NCBI RefSeq assembly: GCF_031202305.1
Contig: NZ_CP101731.1
Location: 248,001 to 312,000, forward strand
DNA: 64,000 nucleotides
Direction: 5' to 3'
Source of the DNA: Pelagibacterium sp. 26DY04
GTDB taxonomy: Bacteria > Pseudomonadota > Alphaproteobacteria > Rhizobiales > Devosiaceae
Part shown: positions 7,876 through 16,947 of the stretch, piece after piece
How positions within the stretch are numbered: position 1 is the stretch's first letter
How the letters are laid out: every line of letters begins with the position of its first letter
Made by a program: the position numbers and the translations under genes
Notes under the pieces: generated by a model
Told to the model about the DNA's origin: nothing
Databases searched by the model: none
What the model saw: the letters and a program-made list of their open reading frames with translations, nothing else

Positions 7876-9666
7876 GTGGACGCAGGCGAGACGATTACAG
7901 GTCATACGCCTTCTTCCAAGGCAGAAGCCAAGGAACAGGCCGCACGGGAGCGCCAGGCGGCGCGCCGGCCCCTGCTGCGCCCGGTCTTTGCCTTTTTCCG
8001 CGGTGTGGGGCGGGTGATCAACTTCACCTTCTTCTCCTCACTCGCCCGGCGGATCGTGATCCTCAACCTCGTGGCGCTTGCCGCCCTGGTTGCGGGCATC
8101 CTCTATCTCAACACCTTTCAATCGGGCCTGATCGACGTGCGCGTTTCCGCGCTTCGCGTGCAGGGTGAGATCATCTCGGCGGCGATCGCGGCCTCGGCCA
8201 CCGCCAATTCGGATTCGATCACCGTCAATCCCGATCGGCTGCTCGAACTCTATACGGGCGAATACGGGTCGCCCTACGCGCTGTTCGATCCGACGCTCGA
8301 ATTTCCCATCAACCCCGAACGCGTCGCCCCGCTGCTGCGCAACCTCGTCACCCCCACCCGAACGCGGGCGCGTATCTACGATCGGGGCGGTCTGATGATT
8401 TTGGACAGCAACAACATCTATGCGAGCGGAGACATCCTGCGCTCGCCTCAGGCCGAGCCGACACCGGATTCGCGGCCGTTCTTTTTTACAATCTGGAACT
8501 GGTTCTCGCGCCTGCTCAGAGGCGGCGACTACCCGCTCTACCAGGATTATCCAGCCAATGAAGGCCTGCGCTATCCCGAAGTGGCTTCGGCGCTCGAAGG
8601 CTCGCCCGCCGATATCGTGCGGGTCGACAGCCGCGGCCAGCTTGTCGTTTCGGTCGCCGTGCCGGTGCAGCGCCAGCGTTCGGTGGTGGGAGCCCTGCTG
8701 CTTTCGACCAGCCCGGGCGAGATCGATGCGATCGTGACGCAGGAGCGCTGGCAGATCCTGCGGCTGGCCCTGGTCGCAGCACTGGTCACCGGCACGCTCT
8801 CTGCCCTGATGGCAGGGACGATTGCCGGGCCGATGCGCCGGCTCTCGGCGGCAGCCGAGCGGGTCCAGACGTCAATGAAGGCGCGCGCCGAAATTCCCGA
8901 CTATACCGACCGCTCCGACGAGATCGGGCACCTTTCCGGCTCTCTGCGGGCCATGACCAATGCGCTCTATAATCGCATCGAGGCCATCGAGCGTTTTGCC
9001 GCCGACGTGGCTCACGAGCTCAAAAATCCGCTGACCTCGCTCAGGAGCGCTGTGGAAACCCTGCCTCTGGCCAAGAACGCGGAAGACCGCAAGCGGCTGG
9101 TCGATATCATCCAGCACGATGTGCGCCGGCTCGACCGCCTGATTTCCGACATCTCCAATGCCAGCCGGATCGACGCCGAACTGGCGCGCGAGAACACCGA
9201 AACCGTCGATCTCGCCGAACTGGCGGGAGCGATCGTCTCGATCCAAGCCGATCTGGCTGCAAACCGCGATGTGGCCGTTACGCTGATCGCCGGCAAGGGC
9301 CGCTATGCGCCACTGGTCAAGGGGCACGACACGCGGCTGGCGCAAGTCTTCACCAATCTCATCGACAATGCGGTTTCATTTTCACCCGCCGGCGGCACCG
9401 TGACAGTCAAAGTCACCGCCGACGCCGAACATGTGATCGCCAGGGTCGAGGACGAGGGGCCGGGCCTTGGCGGCAATATCGAGAAGGTGTTTCAGCGTTT
9501 TTATACCGATCGGCCGGAGGGCGAGAGTTTCGGTGACCATTCGGGGTTGGGCTTATCCATTTCCCGGCAGATCGCCGAGGCTCACCAGGGTACGCTTGAC
9601 GCAGGCAACAGAACCGATGCAACTGGTGCGGTGTTCACCTTGACGCTACCGCGAGCGAAAACTTGA
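7876..9666 (+). CDS. chvG: Sensor histidine kinase ChvG
   Basis: Membrane sensor kinase of about 596 aa for ChvI. After a cytoplasmic N-terminus, TM1 lies near residues 60-83 (RIVILNLVALAALV). A periplasmic domain follows, TM2 is near 300-322, then HAMP. The H-box FAADVAHELKNPLTSL carries His380. The ATPase N, G1 and G2 boxes are NLIDNAVSFSP, VEDEGPGL and GLGLS. The GTG at 7876 is chosen because an ATG at 7837 would overlap chvI by 32 nt with no visible ribosome site; AAGGAG lies 13 nt before the GTG, rather far, so the start is tentative. The stop overlaps the TTG start of hprK, indicating translational coupling. Confidence 0.93.
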   Translation: MDAGETITGHTPSSKAEAKEQAARERQAARRPLLRPVFAFFRGVGRVINFTFFSSLARRIVILNLVALAALVAGILYLNTFQSGLIDVRVSALRVQGEIISAAIAASATANSDSITVNPDRLLELYTGEYGSPYALFDPTLEFPINPERVAPLLRNLVTPTRTRARIYDRGGLMILDSNNIYASGDILRSPQAEPTPDSRPFFFTIWNWFSRLLRGGDYPLYQDYPANEGLRYPEVASALEGSPADIVRVDSRGQLVVSVAVPVQRQRSVVGALLLSTSPGEIDAIVTQERWQILRLALVAALVTGTLSALMAGTIAGPMRRLSAAAERVQTSMKARAEIPDYTDRSDEIGHLSGSLRAMTNALYNRIEAIERFAADVAHELKNPLTSLRSAVETLPLAKNAEDRKRLVDIIQHDVRRLDRLISDISNASRIDAELARENTETVDLAELAGAIVSIQADLAANRDVAVTLIAGKGRYAPLVKGHDTRLAQVFTNLIDNAVSFSPAGGTVTVKVTADAEHVIARVEDEGPGLGGNIEKVFQRFYTDRPEGESFGDHSGLGLSISRQIAEAHQGTLDAGNRTDATGAVFTLTLPRAKT

Positions 9667-10130
9667 CGGCCGAAAAGCACAATACCCACGGCACGGGCAT
9701 CCTCATCGGCCACCACGGCGTTCTCCTGACCGGTGTTTCGGGCGCCGGCAAGTCGCTGCTGGCCCTCGATCTTTTGGAACAGGCGCGGTTGCGCGGCGAC
9801 ACGGCTCTGCTGATTTCCGACGATCGGGTTCTGCTGTCGACCGACGAGGATGGATTGGTCATGGAGCCGCCGCCCACCATCGAAGGGATGATCGAGTTGC
9901 GGGGGCGCGGGATCATCACCCTGCCTTATGCCAGGCAAGCCCATGTGCATCTGGTGGTCGATCTTGTCGAAGAGGAAGAGCGCCTGCTCGAGGAATCGGC
10001 GCTCACAACCAAGATTCATGGTATCTGGGTTGCACGCTGCCCCGTGCCGAGGCGCGGCCGCATCGATGGGCTGCATCAGCGCTTTCTGGTTCACGCCGCA
10101 CTTCGGGCCTTGGGTTCCAATGTGGGTTAG
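9663..10130 (+). CDS. hprK: HPr kinase/phosphorylase, short alphaproteobacterial form
   Basis: Phosphorylates and dephosphorylates the regulatory serine of HPr, linking carbon status to PTS signalling. At 155 aa it has only the C-terminal kinase domain; the N-terminal domain of Firmicute HprK is absent, as is normal in alphaproteobacteria. The P-loop GVSGAGKSLLAL lies near residue 24, and ISDDRV (about 60) and a LRGRGI segment (about 79) follow. The TTG start overlaps the chvG stop, so the two are probably translated together. It sits directly before the EIIA and HPr genes of the same phosphorelay. Confidence 0.93.
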   Translation: MTAEKHNTHGTGILIGHHGVLLTGVSGAGKSLLALDLLEQARLRGDTALLISDDRVLLSTDEDGLVMEPPPTIEGMIELRGRGIITLPYARQAHVHLVVDLVEEEERLLEESALTTKIHGIWVARCPVPRRGRIDGLHQRFLVHAALRALGSNVG

Positions 10131-10247
10131 GTCTTCTCCTGCTGGTACGGTTTCGCTGGAAACCGGCCGAAAAGGACTTGAAAGCCGGGCCCAGCCGGGA
10201 AAGACTTCGCCCGGATGCGGCACGCCATCGAAAAAGGGTTTCCGGAC

Positions 10248-10646
10248 ATGATGGGTTTGGTCCTTGTGACCCATGGCAGGCTTGCCGAAGAATTTTGCGC
10301 CGCGCTCGAACATGTGGTGGGACCGCAAGAGGCCATTGCCGCCGTTTCCATCGGTCCCGAGGACGACATGGAAGGCCGGCGCAACGACATCATCGCTGCC
10401 GTGGAAGCTGTCGATCAGGGCGATGGCGTGGTGATCCTCACCGATATGTTTGGAGGCACGCCCTCCAACCTCGCCATTTCGGTGATGCAGGACCGCGACA
10501 TCGAGGTGATCGCCGGGCTCAACCTGCCCATGCTGGTTAAGCTCGCCCGCATGCGCCCGGATATGGAAATGCGCGAGGCAGTACGCCTTGCAGCCGAGGC
10601 CGGGCGTAAATACATTAACGTCGCCAACGACGTTCTCGGAAAATGA
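10248..10646 (+). CDS. PTS EIIA component, mannose/fructose type (regulatory PTS)
   Basis: Cytoplasmic EIIA-Man domain protein of 132 aa, the usual end acceptor of the incomplete regulatory PTS in alphaproteobacteria. The phosphorylated His9 is in MMGLVLVTHGRLAEE, and the DMFGGTPSNLA segment near residue 70 is characteristic. The ATG at 10248 is preceded by AAAAGGG at about 9 nt; an ATG three bases later is also possible, and an upstream in-frame start at 10215 lacks family similarity. No EIIB/EIIC sugar permease is seen nearby, consistent with a regulatory rather than transport role. It overlaps ptsH by 4 nt. Confidence 0.92.
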   Translation: MMGLVLVTHGRLAEEFCAALEHVVGPQEAIAAVSIGPEDDMEGRRNDIIAAVEAVDQGDGVVILTDMFGGTPSNLAISVMQDRDIEVIAGLNLPMLVKLARMRPDMEMREAVRLAAEAGRKYINVANDVLGK

Positions 10647-10963
10647 GCGCAACAGTCACCGAACCGGGCCGCGCCGTGTGCCAGCGGCTCACGATTTGCA
10701 ACAAGCGCGGATTGCATGCGCGCGCTTCGGCACGCTTCGTGCGGACCGCCGATCATTTCGACGCTCAAGTCAGCGTGACGCGCGATGGCGTCACCGTGGG
10801 CGGCACGTCGATCATGGGATTGATGATGCTTGCGGCAGGTCCGGGCTCGACCATTCTGGTCCAGGCCACCGGCAATCAGGCGCGCGAAGCCATCGAAGCG
10901 ATCACCGAACTGGTCAATAACGGGTTCGACGAGGACCGGGACGCTGGCGACCCCATTTCGTAG
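10643..10963 (+). CDS. ptsH: HPr family phosphocarrier protein
   Basis: Phosphocarrier of 106 aa passing phosphate from EI to EIIA. His25 in NKRGLHARASARF is the EI phosphorylation site. GGTSIMGLMMLAA contains the serine that HprK would modify. The N-terminus is about ten residues longer than standard HPr, as in other rhizobial NPr/HPr proteins. The ATG overlaps the stop of the EIIA gene (ATGA type), so expression is coupled. EI (ptsP) is not in this window. Confidence 0.94.
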   Translation: MSATVTEPGRAVCQRLTICNKRGLHARASARFVRTADHFDAQVSVTRDGVTVGGTSIMGLMMLAAGPGSTILVQATGNQAREAIEAITELVNNGFDEDRDAGDPIS

Positions 10964-11001
10964 CGCCGTGCCGGCATTGGGGGCCGAGAGGAAGACCACT
11001 G

Positions 11002-11520
11002 ATGCTCAAGCGAATCGCCTGTCTTGCCGGCGCGATCATTGGCGGGACCACGCTTTCCCAGGCGCCCGAATACACGCAGCAATATTCCCAGCGGCTGGCC
11101 GGCGCGGTCGATGAACTCGCAACGGTCGTTGCCCAGTTCGACGCGGATGCGGCGGCCTTTGGCCTCACCCGCGAAGAAGGGCTCGAGCGCTACGACGCCA
11201 GCACCGACCAATTCCTTGCCGAACGCGGCATGTCGATGCGCGGCGTCGTCGAGCGCTACGAACGGCTTTCGGAGCAATTGGCGCAATTGCGCGCGGCGCT
11301 TCCCGCGACCCGGGTCGTGGAAGTGGCGCGCTATTTCGATACCGATGTCGGCGCTGCGGCGCTCGAGGATTTCCGCCCTGCCCTGCCGCTGACGCTCGAA
11401 GGCCTGGCCTATGTATTGATTGGCTTCCTTGGCGGATTTGCCCTCCTCTGGATGGTGGTGACGCTCCTTTCGGCGCCCTTCCGCCAACGGCGGTCCAGAG
11501 TGCGCATCAGCCGGATATAA
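11002..11520 (+). CDS. DUF2937 family membrane protein
   Basis: A 172-aa protein of unknown function resembling the DUF2937 family. A hydrophobic N-terminus ([19 protein letters not shown]) could be a signal or anchor. Residues 20-125 are a long charged helical region rich in Glu, Gln and Arg, probably coiled coil. A transmembrane segment near 138-158 ([19 protein letters not shown]) is followed by a basic tail. DUF2937 proteins are usually predicted inner-membrane proteins with a periplasmic helical domain. It lies between ptsH and ahcY, 38 nt after ptsH, and may be the last gene of that operon. Confidence 0.75.
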   Translation: MLKRIACLAGAIIGGTTLSQAPEYTQQYSQRLAGAVDELATVVAQFDADAAAFGLTREEGLERYDASTDQFLAERGMSMRGVVERYERLSEQLAQLRAALPATRVVEVARYFDTDVGAAALEDFRPALPLTLEGLAYVLIGFLGGFALLWMVVTLLSAPFRQRRSRVRISRI

Positions 11521-11539
11521 AACTTTCTTTATATCCCGG

Positions 11540-11569
11540 TTGCCGGACCGGCTTCCCGTCGCGTATAAC
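11540..11569 (+). promoter_or_regulatory. Candidate ahcY promoter
   Basis: TTGCCG, an 18-bp spacer and TATAAC lie about 41 nt upstream of the ahcY start, consistent with separate transcription of ahcY. Confidence 0.5.
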
Positions 11570-11609
11570 GCGGGCACACGGGTTCAACCAACACGCGGAG
11601 ACCGGGCGC

Positions 11610-13013
11610 ATGAGCACCGCTTCCCCCCAATATGCCGTCAAGGACATTTCGCTTGCCCCCTATGGACGCAAGGAAATCGAGATGGCTGAGATCGAAATGC
11701 CGGGCCTGATGGCCATCCGGGCCGAGAACGCCGCCGCGCAGCCTCTGAAGGGCGCGCGCATCGCCGGTTCCCTGCACATGACCATCCAGACCGCCGTCCT
11801 GATCGAAACACTGGTGGCGCTGGGCGCCGAAGTGCGCTGGGCGTCGTGCAACATCTTTTCCACCCAGGACCATGCCGCCGCGGCCATCGCCGAAGCGGGC
11901 ATTCCGGTTTTCGCCCACAAGGGTGAGACGCTTGAAGAATACTGGGATTTCGCCGACCGCATCCTTGATTGGGGCAATGGCGAAGTCGCCAACATGATCC
12001 TCGACGATGGCGGCGATGCCACCATGCTCGTCTTGATCGGCGCCAAGGCCGAGACCGATCCTTCCGTTCTCGCCAACCCCAAGAACGAGGAAGAAGAAGC
12101 GCTCTTTGCCACCATCAAGCGGCGCCTTGAGCGTGAGCCGGGCTTTTATTCCAAGTGCCGCGCGGCGATCAAAGGCGTTTCGGAAGAAACCACAACCGGC
12201 GTGATGCGCCTTTACCAGCTTCAGGAGCGGGGCGAGCTACCCTTCCCGGCCATCAACGTCAACGACAGCGTCACCAAGTCCAAATTCGACAACAAATATG
12301 GCTGCCGCGAGAGCCTTGTCGACGCCATCCGGCGCGGCACCGATGTGATGATGGCCGGCAAGGTGGCCATCGTTTGCGGCTATGGCGATGTGGGCAAGGG
12401 TTCGGCAGAATCCCTGCGTGGCGCCGGCGCCCGCGTGCTGGTCACCGAAATCGATCCGATCTGCGCGCTGCAGGCTGCCATGGACGGCTATGAAGTGGTG
12501 ACGCTGGAGGATGCGGTCGAGCGTGCCGACATCATCGTCACCGCCACGGGCAACAAGGATGTTCTGACCATCGACCATATGCGCCGGGTCAAGAACATGG
12601 CCATTGTCTGCAATATCGGCCATTTCGACAATGAAATTCAGGTTGCCGCGCTGCGGAACCTCAAATGGACCAACGTCAAGCCGCAGGTCGATATTGTCGA
12701 ATTCCCAGACAATAAGCGGATGATCCTGCTTTCCGAGGGCCGGCTGGTCAATCTAGGCAACGCCACGGGCCACCCCTCCTTCGTCATGAGCGCCTCGTTC
12801 TCCAACCAGACTCTGGCCCAGATCGAGCTTTGGACCAAGGGTGAGCAGTACGAAAACAAGGTCTACGTGCTGCCCAAGCATCTCGACGAAAAGGTTGCCA
12901 GCCTGCACCTGGACAAGCTGGGGGCCAAGCTCACCAAGCTCAGCCAGGAACAGGCCGATTATATCGGGGTGACCCCACAGGGTCCGTTCAAGGCCGATCA
13001 TTACCGCTATTGA
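11610..13013 (+). CDS. ahcY: Adenosylhomocysteinase (S-adenosylhomocysteine hydrolase)
   Basis: NAD-dependent cytoplasmic enzyme that cleaves S-adenosylhomocysteine to adenosine and homocysteine, removing the inhibitor of methyltransferases. It has full length at 467 aa. Seen: [15 protein letters not shown] substrate region near residue 55, [13 protein letters not shown] near 215, the NAD-binding [12 protein letters not shown] near 255, and the C-terminal KADHYRY that reaches into the partner subunit's cofactor site. A GGAG-containing ribosome site precedes the ATG. A strong terminator follows. Its position after the HprK/EIIA/HPr genes matches other Hyphomicrobiales. Confidence 0.97.
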   Translation: MSTASPQYAVKDISLAPYGRKEIEMAEIEMPGLMAIRAENAAAQPLKGARIAGSLHMTIQTAVLIETLVALGAEVRWASCNIFSTQDHAAAAIAEAGIPVFAHKGETLEEYWDFADRILDWGNGEVANMILDDGGDATMLVLIGAKAETDPSVLANPKNEEEEALFATIKRRLEREPGFYSKCRAAIKGVSEETTTGVMRLYQLQERGELPFPAINVNDSVTKSKFDNKYGCRESLVDAIRRGTDVMMAGKVAIVCGYGDVGKGSAESLRGAGARVLVTEIDPICALQAAMDGYEVVTLEDAVERADIIVTATGNKDVLTIDHMRRVKNMAIVCNIGHFDNEIQVAALRNLKWTNVKPQVDIVEFPDNKRMILLSEGRLVNLGNATGHPSFVMSASFSNQTLAQIELWTKGEQYENKVYVLPKHLDEKVASLHLDKLGAKLTKLSQEQADYIGVTPQGPFKADHYRY

Positions 13014-13040
13014 TCGGCTGAGCTGCCACAAAGGTTAACA

Positions 13041-13067
13041 AAAGGGGCGTTTGAGCGCCCCTTTTTT
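13041..13067 (+). terminator. Rho-independent terminator of ahcY
   Basis: GGGGCG (13044-13049) pairs with CGCCCC (13056-13061) across a 6-nt loop, with flanking A and T tracts and six Ts. It lies 28 nt after the ahcY stop. Confidence 0.9.
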
Positions 13068-13178
13068 GCGTTTTACACGTGAACAAATCAGGACCACTTC
13101 AAGCGCAAAAACCCGTGCAAGCCCCAAGTTTTCCACGGCCCGGCAGTTTGACTCTTTTTCGCGATTCGCCGCGCTTGT

Positions 13179-13186
13179 ATGGTTAA
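13179..13186 (-). promoter_or_regulatory. Possible CtrA half-site upstream of the DivL-like gene
   Basis: ATGGTTAA, the reverse complement of the extended CtrA half-site TTAACCAT, lies 69 nt before the kinase start. No second TTAA is present at the right spacing, so this is weak. Confidence 0.3.
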
Positions 13187-13254
13187 CTGATTCGGAGGCC
13201 TTCTCGGCCCTCCATGGGCGGTCAAGGTTTATTCTTCAAAGAGGGGCATCAGGC

Positions 13255-15726
13255 ATGCAGCCGGCTCGATTCCGGAAACTTACGGGATTCGTGTCCGTTT
13301 GCGCTGCGACCAGCGCCATGTTGGCTGCCTCCCCGGCTCTGTCGGCGCCCTTGGCGGCCAGCGCGCTCTCTGGAGCAGCCCCTTATGCCATGATGCTAGG
13401 CGCAGCCGGGTTCGGCCTTGTGGGCGCGCTCCTGGCGCTCAAATGGCGGCGCGAGGCCGACGCGGCGCGCAGCGAGACCGGTGAAAAGCTCGGCGCCATG
13501 CGGGCGGCGCTCGACGAGTTCGAGAGCCTTCTTGCCGCCATGCCCGAGGTGACCGTCATCTGGCGCGACACCGGGATCGAACCGGCGGTGATCGGACCGA
13601 TTTCGACGCTGCTGCCGGGCGAAACGCGCGCCCATGCGGTGCTCGAATTCCGTTCATGGCTGGAAGACGAAGCGGCGCGCGAACTTGCGGCGCGTCTGAC
13701 CGATCTGCGTATCGAAGGCCGGATGTTCGAGACCTCGGTCACCGCCCGCGACGGCCGCATCATACGCGCCACCGGACGCCTGGTGGGTGGCGCCGCCGTG
13801 GTGCGGCTGCGACCGTCGGGTCTCACCGTCGAGCCGCCGCTCCGAGGCTCCGCGTTGACGCGGCTGCCCTCCCCTGCCGAGGCGCAAGCCATTCTCGCCA
13901 ATCTCACCATTCCGGCATGGCTGCGCGACCGCGACGGGTTGCTGATCTATACCAACGCGGCCTATCTCCACTTCACCCGCACGCTCGGGCTCAAGGGGGA
14001 GCGTGGCACCGCCCCCGACATCTTCGACGCACCCACCCGCGAGCGGCATCTCAAAGCACTCGAAGACGCAGCCGACACGATCGCGCTTACCGAGCAGCAC
14101 GATTTGGCCGGCGGATTGGAACTCGTGCTCTTCCCGCTTTCGGGCGGCAGCGCGGGCTATTGCTACCTGCCGGTCTCGCGCCCCAAACCGGCGGAGAATG
14201 AAAAGAGCGAGCCGGACCTGGGGCACCTCACCACCGTCATCGACGCGCTCGCCACCCCGATCGCCGTGTTCGACAAGCGGCGGCAGCTCACCCATTACAA
14301 TACGGCCTATGCCCGGTTCTGGGGGCTGGACACAGGCTGGCTCAATACGGCGCCCGATGAAAAGGCGATCCTCGATCGTCTGCGCACCCAGGGGATGCTG
14401 CCGGCCGAAGCCGATTATCGCGACTGGCGCAGCAAACATCTGATGAGCTACGCGTTGACCACGCCGCGCGAGACGCCCTGGTACCTTCCCGATGGCCGCT
14501 GCGCCAATGTCATCGCCGCGCCAGCGACCGGGACGGGCGGGGTGATCTATGTCTTTGAGGACATGACCGAGCGCCTGGCGCTCGAAACCCGCCACAACGC
14601 CCTGATGCACGTCCAGCGCGAGACGTTGAACGCGCTCTCGGAGGGCGTTGCCGTGTTCGGCACCAATGGGCGGCTCAAGCTTCACAATCCCCGGCTTTCC
14701 ATGCTCTGGAAGCTGCCTATGAACGCGCTGGGCAACCATCCCCATATCGACGATATCGCGGCGGCATGCGGGCAGGCCTTCCCCGAGGACGGCCACCGCA
14801 TCTGGAGTGATCTCAAGCAGCGAATCGTCGATCTCAACCCCACGCGCACCGACACCAAAGGCCGTATCAACCGGGCAGATGGACGGCTGTTCGACTATGC
14901 GGTCGTGCGCCTGCCGGACGGGCAGACCATGATGACCTTCATGGATGTCTCGGAAAGCGCCAATTACGAACGGGTGCTCAAGGAGCGCAACGAGGCGCTG
15001 ATCGCCGCCGACAGGCTCAAGGACACGTTCGTGCAAAACGTTTCCTATGAGCTACGCTCCCCACTCACCAACATCATCGGTTTCGCCGATCTTCTGGCCT
15101 CGGGCCAGGTCGGCCCGCTCTCTGAAAAACAGCGCGCCTATACCGACTATATCCGTGCTTCGAGCGCCAATCTGGGCCTTCTGATCGACAACATTCTCGA
15201 TCTTGCCACCGTCGACGCCGGCATCGCACAGCTCAATCCCGAAGTCCTCGACATCCCAACGCTGATCGAGAAGGCCCGGGCCGGCCTCGACGCCACCTTT
15301 ACCGGCGGCGAGGAGCCGGTGAACCTTTCCGTCGAGATCGAAAACGACCTGCCCATTTTCGTTGCCGACGGAACGCGGATCGTGCAGGTGCTCTATAATC
15401 TGCTTTCCAATGCCGCTCGCTTTTCCGATCCGGGATCGCAGGTGCGCCTCAAGGTTGCGGCGCGGGGTCCCGAACGCATTGCCTTTGCCGTCGAGGACGA
15501 TGGCGTCGGTATTCCCGAGGACATGCGCAGCGCGATGTTCCAGCGCTTCGAAGGCCAATCGGTCGAGGGCCGCCAGCGCGGGGCCGGCTTGGGGCTGGCC
15601 ATCGTCAAGACATTCGTCAATCTCCACGGCGGAACCGTGCTGATCGAAGGCCGGGCGCCGCGGGGCACGCGCGTCACCGTCATCCTGCCGGCCAACGCGG
15701 CGCTGGCGCTCAACGCGGGCGAATAG
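13255..15726 (+). CDS. divL: DivL-like cell-cycle kinase with Tyr in the phospho-acceptor position
   Basis: An 823-aa membrane-anchored PAS-domain kinase homologue. The N-terminus has hydrophobic segments near residues 16-37 and 42-60, then three or four PAS-like regions between about 80 and 580 (for example TVIDALATPIAVFDK). The dimerisation helix reads NVSYELRSPLTNIIGF, so Tyr598 stands where histidine kinases have His. The ATPase is intact: NLLSNAARFS, VEDDGVGIP, GLGLA. Tyr at this site is the hallmark of Caulobacter DivL, which promotes CckA-CtrA signalling. GAGGGG lies 8 nt before the ATG at 13255; an upstream start at 13051 would begin inside the ahcY terminator. Symbol by homology. Confidence 0.85.
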   Translation: MQPARFRKLTGFVSVCAATSAMLAASPALSAPLAASALSGAAPYAMMLGAAGFGLVGALLALKWRREADAARSETGEKLGAMRAALDEFESLLAAMPEVTVIWRDTGIEPAVIGPISTLLPGETRAHAVLEFRSWLEDEAARELAARLTDLRIEGRMFETSVTARDGRIIRATGRLVGGAAVVRLRPSGLTVEPPLRGSALTRLPSPAEAQAILANLTIPAWLRDRDGLLIYTNAAYLHFTRTLGLKGERGTAPDIFDAPTRERHLKALEDAADTIALTEQHDLAGGLELVLFPLSGGSAGYCYLPVSRPKPAENEKSEPDLGHLTTVIDALATPIAVFDKRRQLTHYNTAYARFWGLDTGWLNTAPDEKAILDRLRTQGMLPAEADYRDWRSKHLMSYALTTPRETPWYLPDGRCANVIAAPATGTGGVIYVFEDMTERLALETRHNALMHVQRETLNALSEGVAVFGTNGRLKLHNPRLSMLWKLPMNALGNHPHIDDIAAACGQAFPEDGHRIWSDLKQRIVDLNPTRTDTKGRINRADGRLFDYAVVRLPDGQTMMTFMDVSESANYERVLKERNEALIAADRLKDTFVQNVSYELRSPLTNIIGFADLLASGQVGPLSEKQRAYTDYIRASSANLGLLIDNILDLATVDAGIAQLNPEVLDIPTLIEKARAGLDATFTGGEEPVNLSVEIENDLPIFVADGTRIVQVLYNLLSNAARFSDPGSQVRLKVAARGPERIAFAVEDDGVGIPEDMRSAMFQRFEGQSVEGRQRGAGLGLAIVKTFVNLHGGTVLIEGRAPRGTRVTVILPANAALALNAGE

Positions 15727-15729
15727 GCC

Positions 15730-16200
15730 GTGCCGATCGTTTTTGCCCCGGACGAAAAGGCGACCGAGGCGATCGGGACGACGATTGCCCATCACCTGCT
15801 CCCAGGGGACGTCGTGACGCTCGAAGGCGATCTCGGCGCCGGCAAATCGGCATTGGCGAGGGCCATCATCCGGGCCCGGCTCGGCGATCGGGATCTGGAG
15901 GTCCCTTCCCCCTCCTTTGCCATCGTCCAGCCCTATCCCGGCATATTGCATGCCGATCTCTACCGGATCTCCGAAGAAGCCGAGCTCGATGAGCTGGGCT
16001 TGCTCGATGATGAAACAGCAATCCTGCTCGTTGAATGGCCGCAACGCGCGCCGTCGCTGTTTTCGCGCTCTGGACTGCGGATCGGGATTGCCATGGCACC
16101 CGACACGGACGGACGGCTCATAACGCTGGAAGCCTTGGGCCGCGAGGCCGGGGATCTCGTTGCCGCGCTTGCGCCCTGGCAGCATCAAAGCCCACAATAG
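15730..16200 (+). CDS. tsaE: tRNA t6A37 threonylcarbamoyladenosine biosynthesis ATPase TsaE
   Basis: ATPase of the TsaBDE complex that makes N6-threonylcarbamoyladenosine at position 37 of ANN-decoding tRNAs. The 156-aa protein has the P-loop GDLGAGKSALARAI near residue 36, PSPSFAIVQ (switch region) near 58, and HADLYRI near 75 followed by the LVEWP motif near 100. The start is GTG, 3 nt after the divL stop. In many rhizobia TsaE is fused or adjacent to an aminoglycoside-phosphotransferase-like domain; here the protein ends after the TsaE domain and the next gene begins 4 nt later, so that part is missing. Confidence 0.93.
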   Translation: MPIVFAPDEKATEAIGTTIAHHLLPGDVVTLEGDLGAGKSALARAIIRARLGDRDLEVPSPSFAIVQPYPGILHADLYRISEEAELDELGLLDDETAILLVEWPQRAPSLFSRSGLRIGIAMAPDTDGRLITLEALGREAGDLVAALAPWQHQSPQ

Positions 16201-16203
16201 CGC

Positions 16204-16947
16204 ATGACCGATTCTTTCGCCGCGCCCGCCACGCCAATGCCCGAGGTGATGCTGCTCGCCGCCGGGCTCGGCACGCGCATGCGGCCGCTGACGTTCGAAA
16301 GGCCCAAGGCATTGATCGAATTGGCCGGTAAGCCATTGATCGATTATGCCATCGATGCGGCGCTCGCCGAGGGTTGCAAGGCCTTCGCTATCAACATGCA
16401 CCACAAGGCCGAGTTGATCGCCGCCCATTTCGAGCGGCTTGCCAAGGGCCTGCCCGACATCGGTTTCGCGCTGAGCGATGAGTCCGACAGGCTGCTCGAT
16501 ACCGGCGGCGGCTTGCGAAAGGCGCTGCCGCTGCTGGCGTCGGACCCGGTTCTGGTGCTCAACACCGATACGTTCTGGCTGCCGGGCAGCGACCGGCCAT
16601 TGCAGCGAATGGTCGAGAGGTTCAGCCGGGGCGACGCCGACATCGTTCTCTTGTGCGTCGCACCTGACCGCGCCTCTGGGTTCCGCAAGGCCGCCGACTA
16701 TTTATTGAACGCGGATGGAGTGCTTTCCAACTCGGAAGGTCGTCCAGTGGTTTATGCCGGCGCCGCGCTCATCTCCCGCGCCTTGGCGGGCACCGGACCG
16801 GACGCCCCCTTCAGCCTCTACCGCCATTTCGAAACGGCGCGGGAAGCCGGACGGCTTAAGGGCGTGATGATCGAGGCGCCGTGGTTCCATGTTGGCGATC
16901 CGCAGGCTCTGGCACGCACCGAGCAGGACATCGGCGCGGTGGTTTGA
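16204..16947 (+). CDS. murU: Nucleotidyltransferase, MurU-like (N-acetylmuramate-1-phosphate uridylyltransferase type)
   Basis: A 247-aa sugar-1-phosphate nucleotidyltransferase. The signature LLAAGLGTRMRPLTFERPKA is near residue 18, and a metal-binding NTDTFW motif near 120. In this genomic position related proteins are MurU, which with the kinase AmgK recycles MurNAc to UDP-MurNAc in Pseudomonas and Caulobacter. The kinase gene normally found with it is absent, so substrate supply is an open question. A mannose-1-phosphate guanylyltransferase activity is the main alternative. The stop codon overlaps the addB start by one base. Confidence 0.8.
   Translation: MTDSFAAPATPMPEVMLLAAGLGTRMRPLTFERPKALIELAGKPLIDYAIDAALAEGCKAFAINMHHKAELIAAHFERLAKGLPDIGFALSDESDRLLDTGGGLRKALPLLASDPVLVLNTDTFWLPGSDRPLQRMVERFSRGDADIVLLCVAPDRASGFRKAADYLLNADGVLSNSEGRPVVYAGAALISRALAGTGPDAPFSLYRHFETAREAGRLKGVMIEAPWFHVGDPQALARTEQDIGAVV

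Noticed and set aside
11521..11609. SAH or SAM riboswitch before ahcY
   Set aside because: The region is only 89 nt and a promoter occupies its middle, leaving about 40 nt of leader with no suitable structure.
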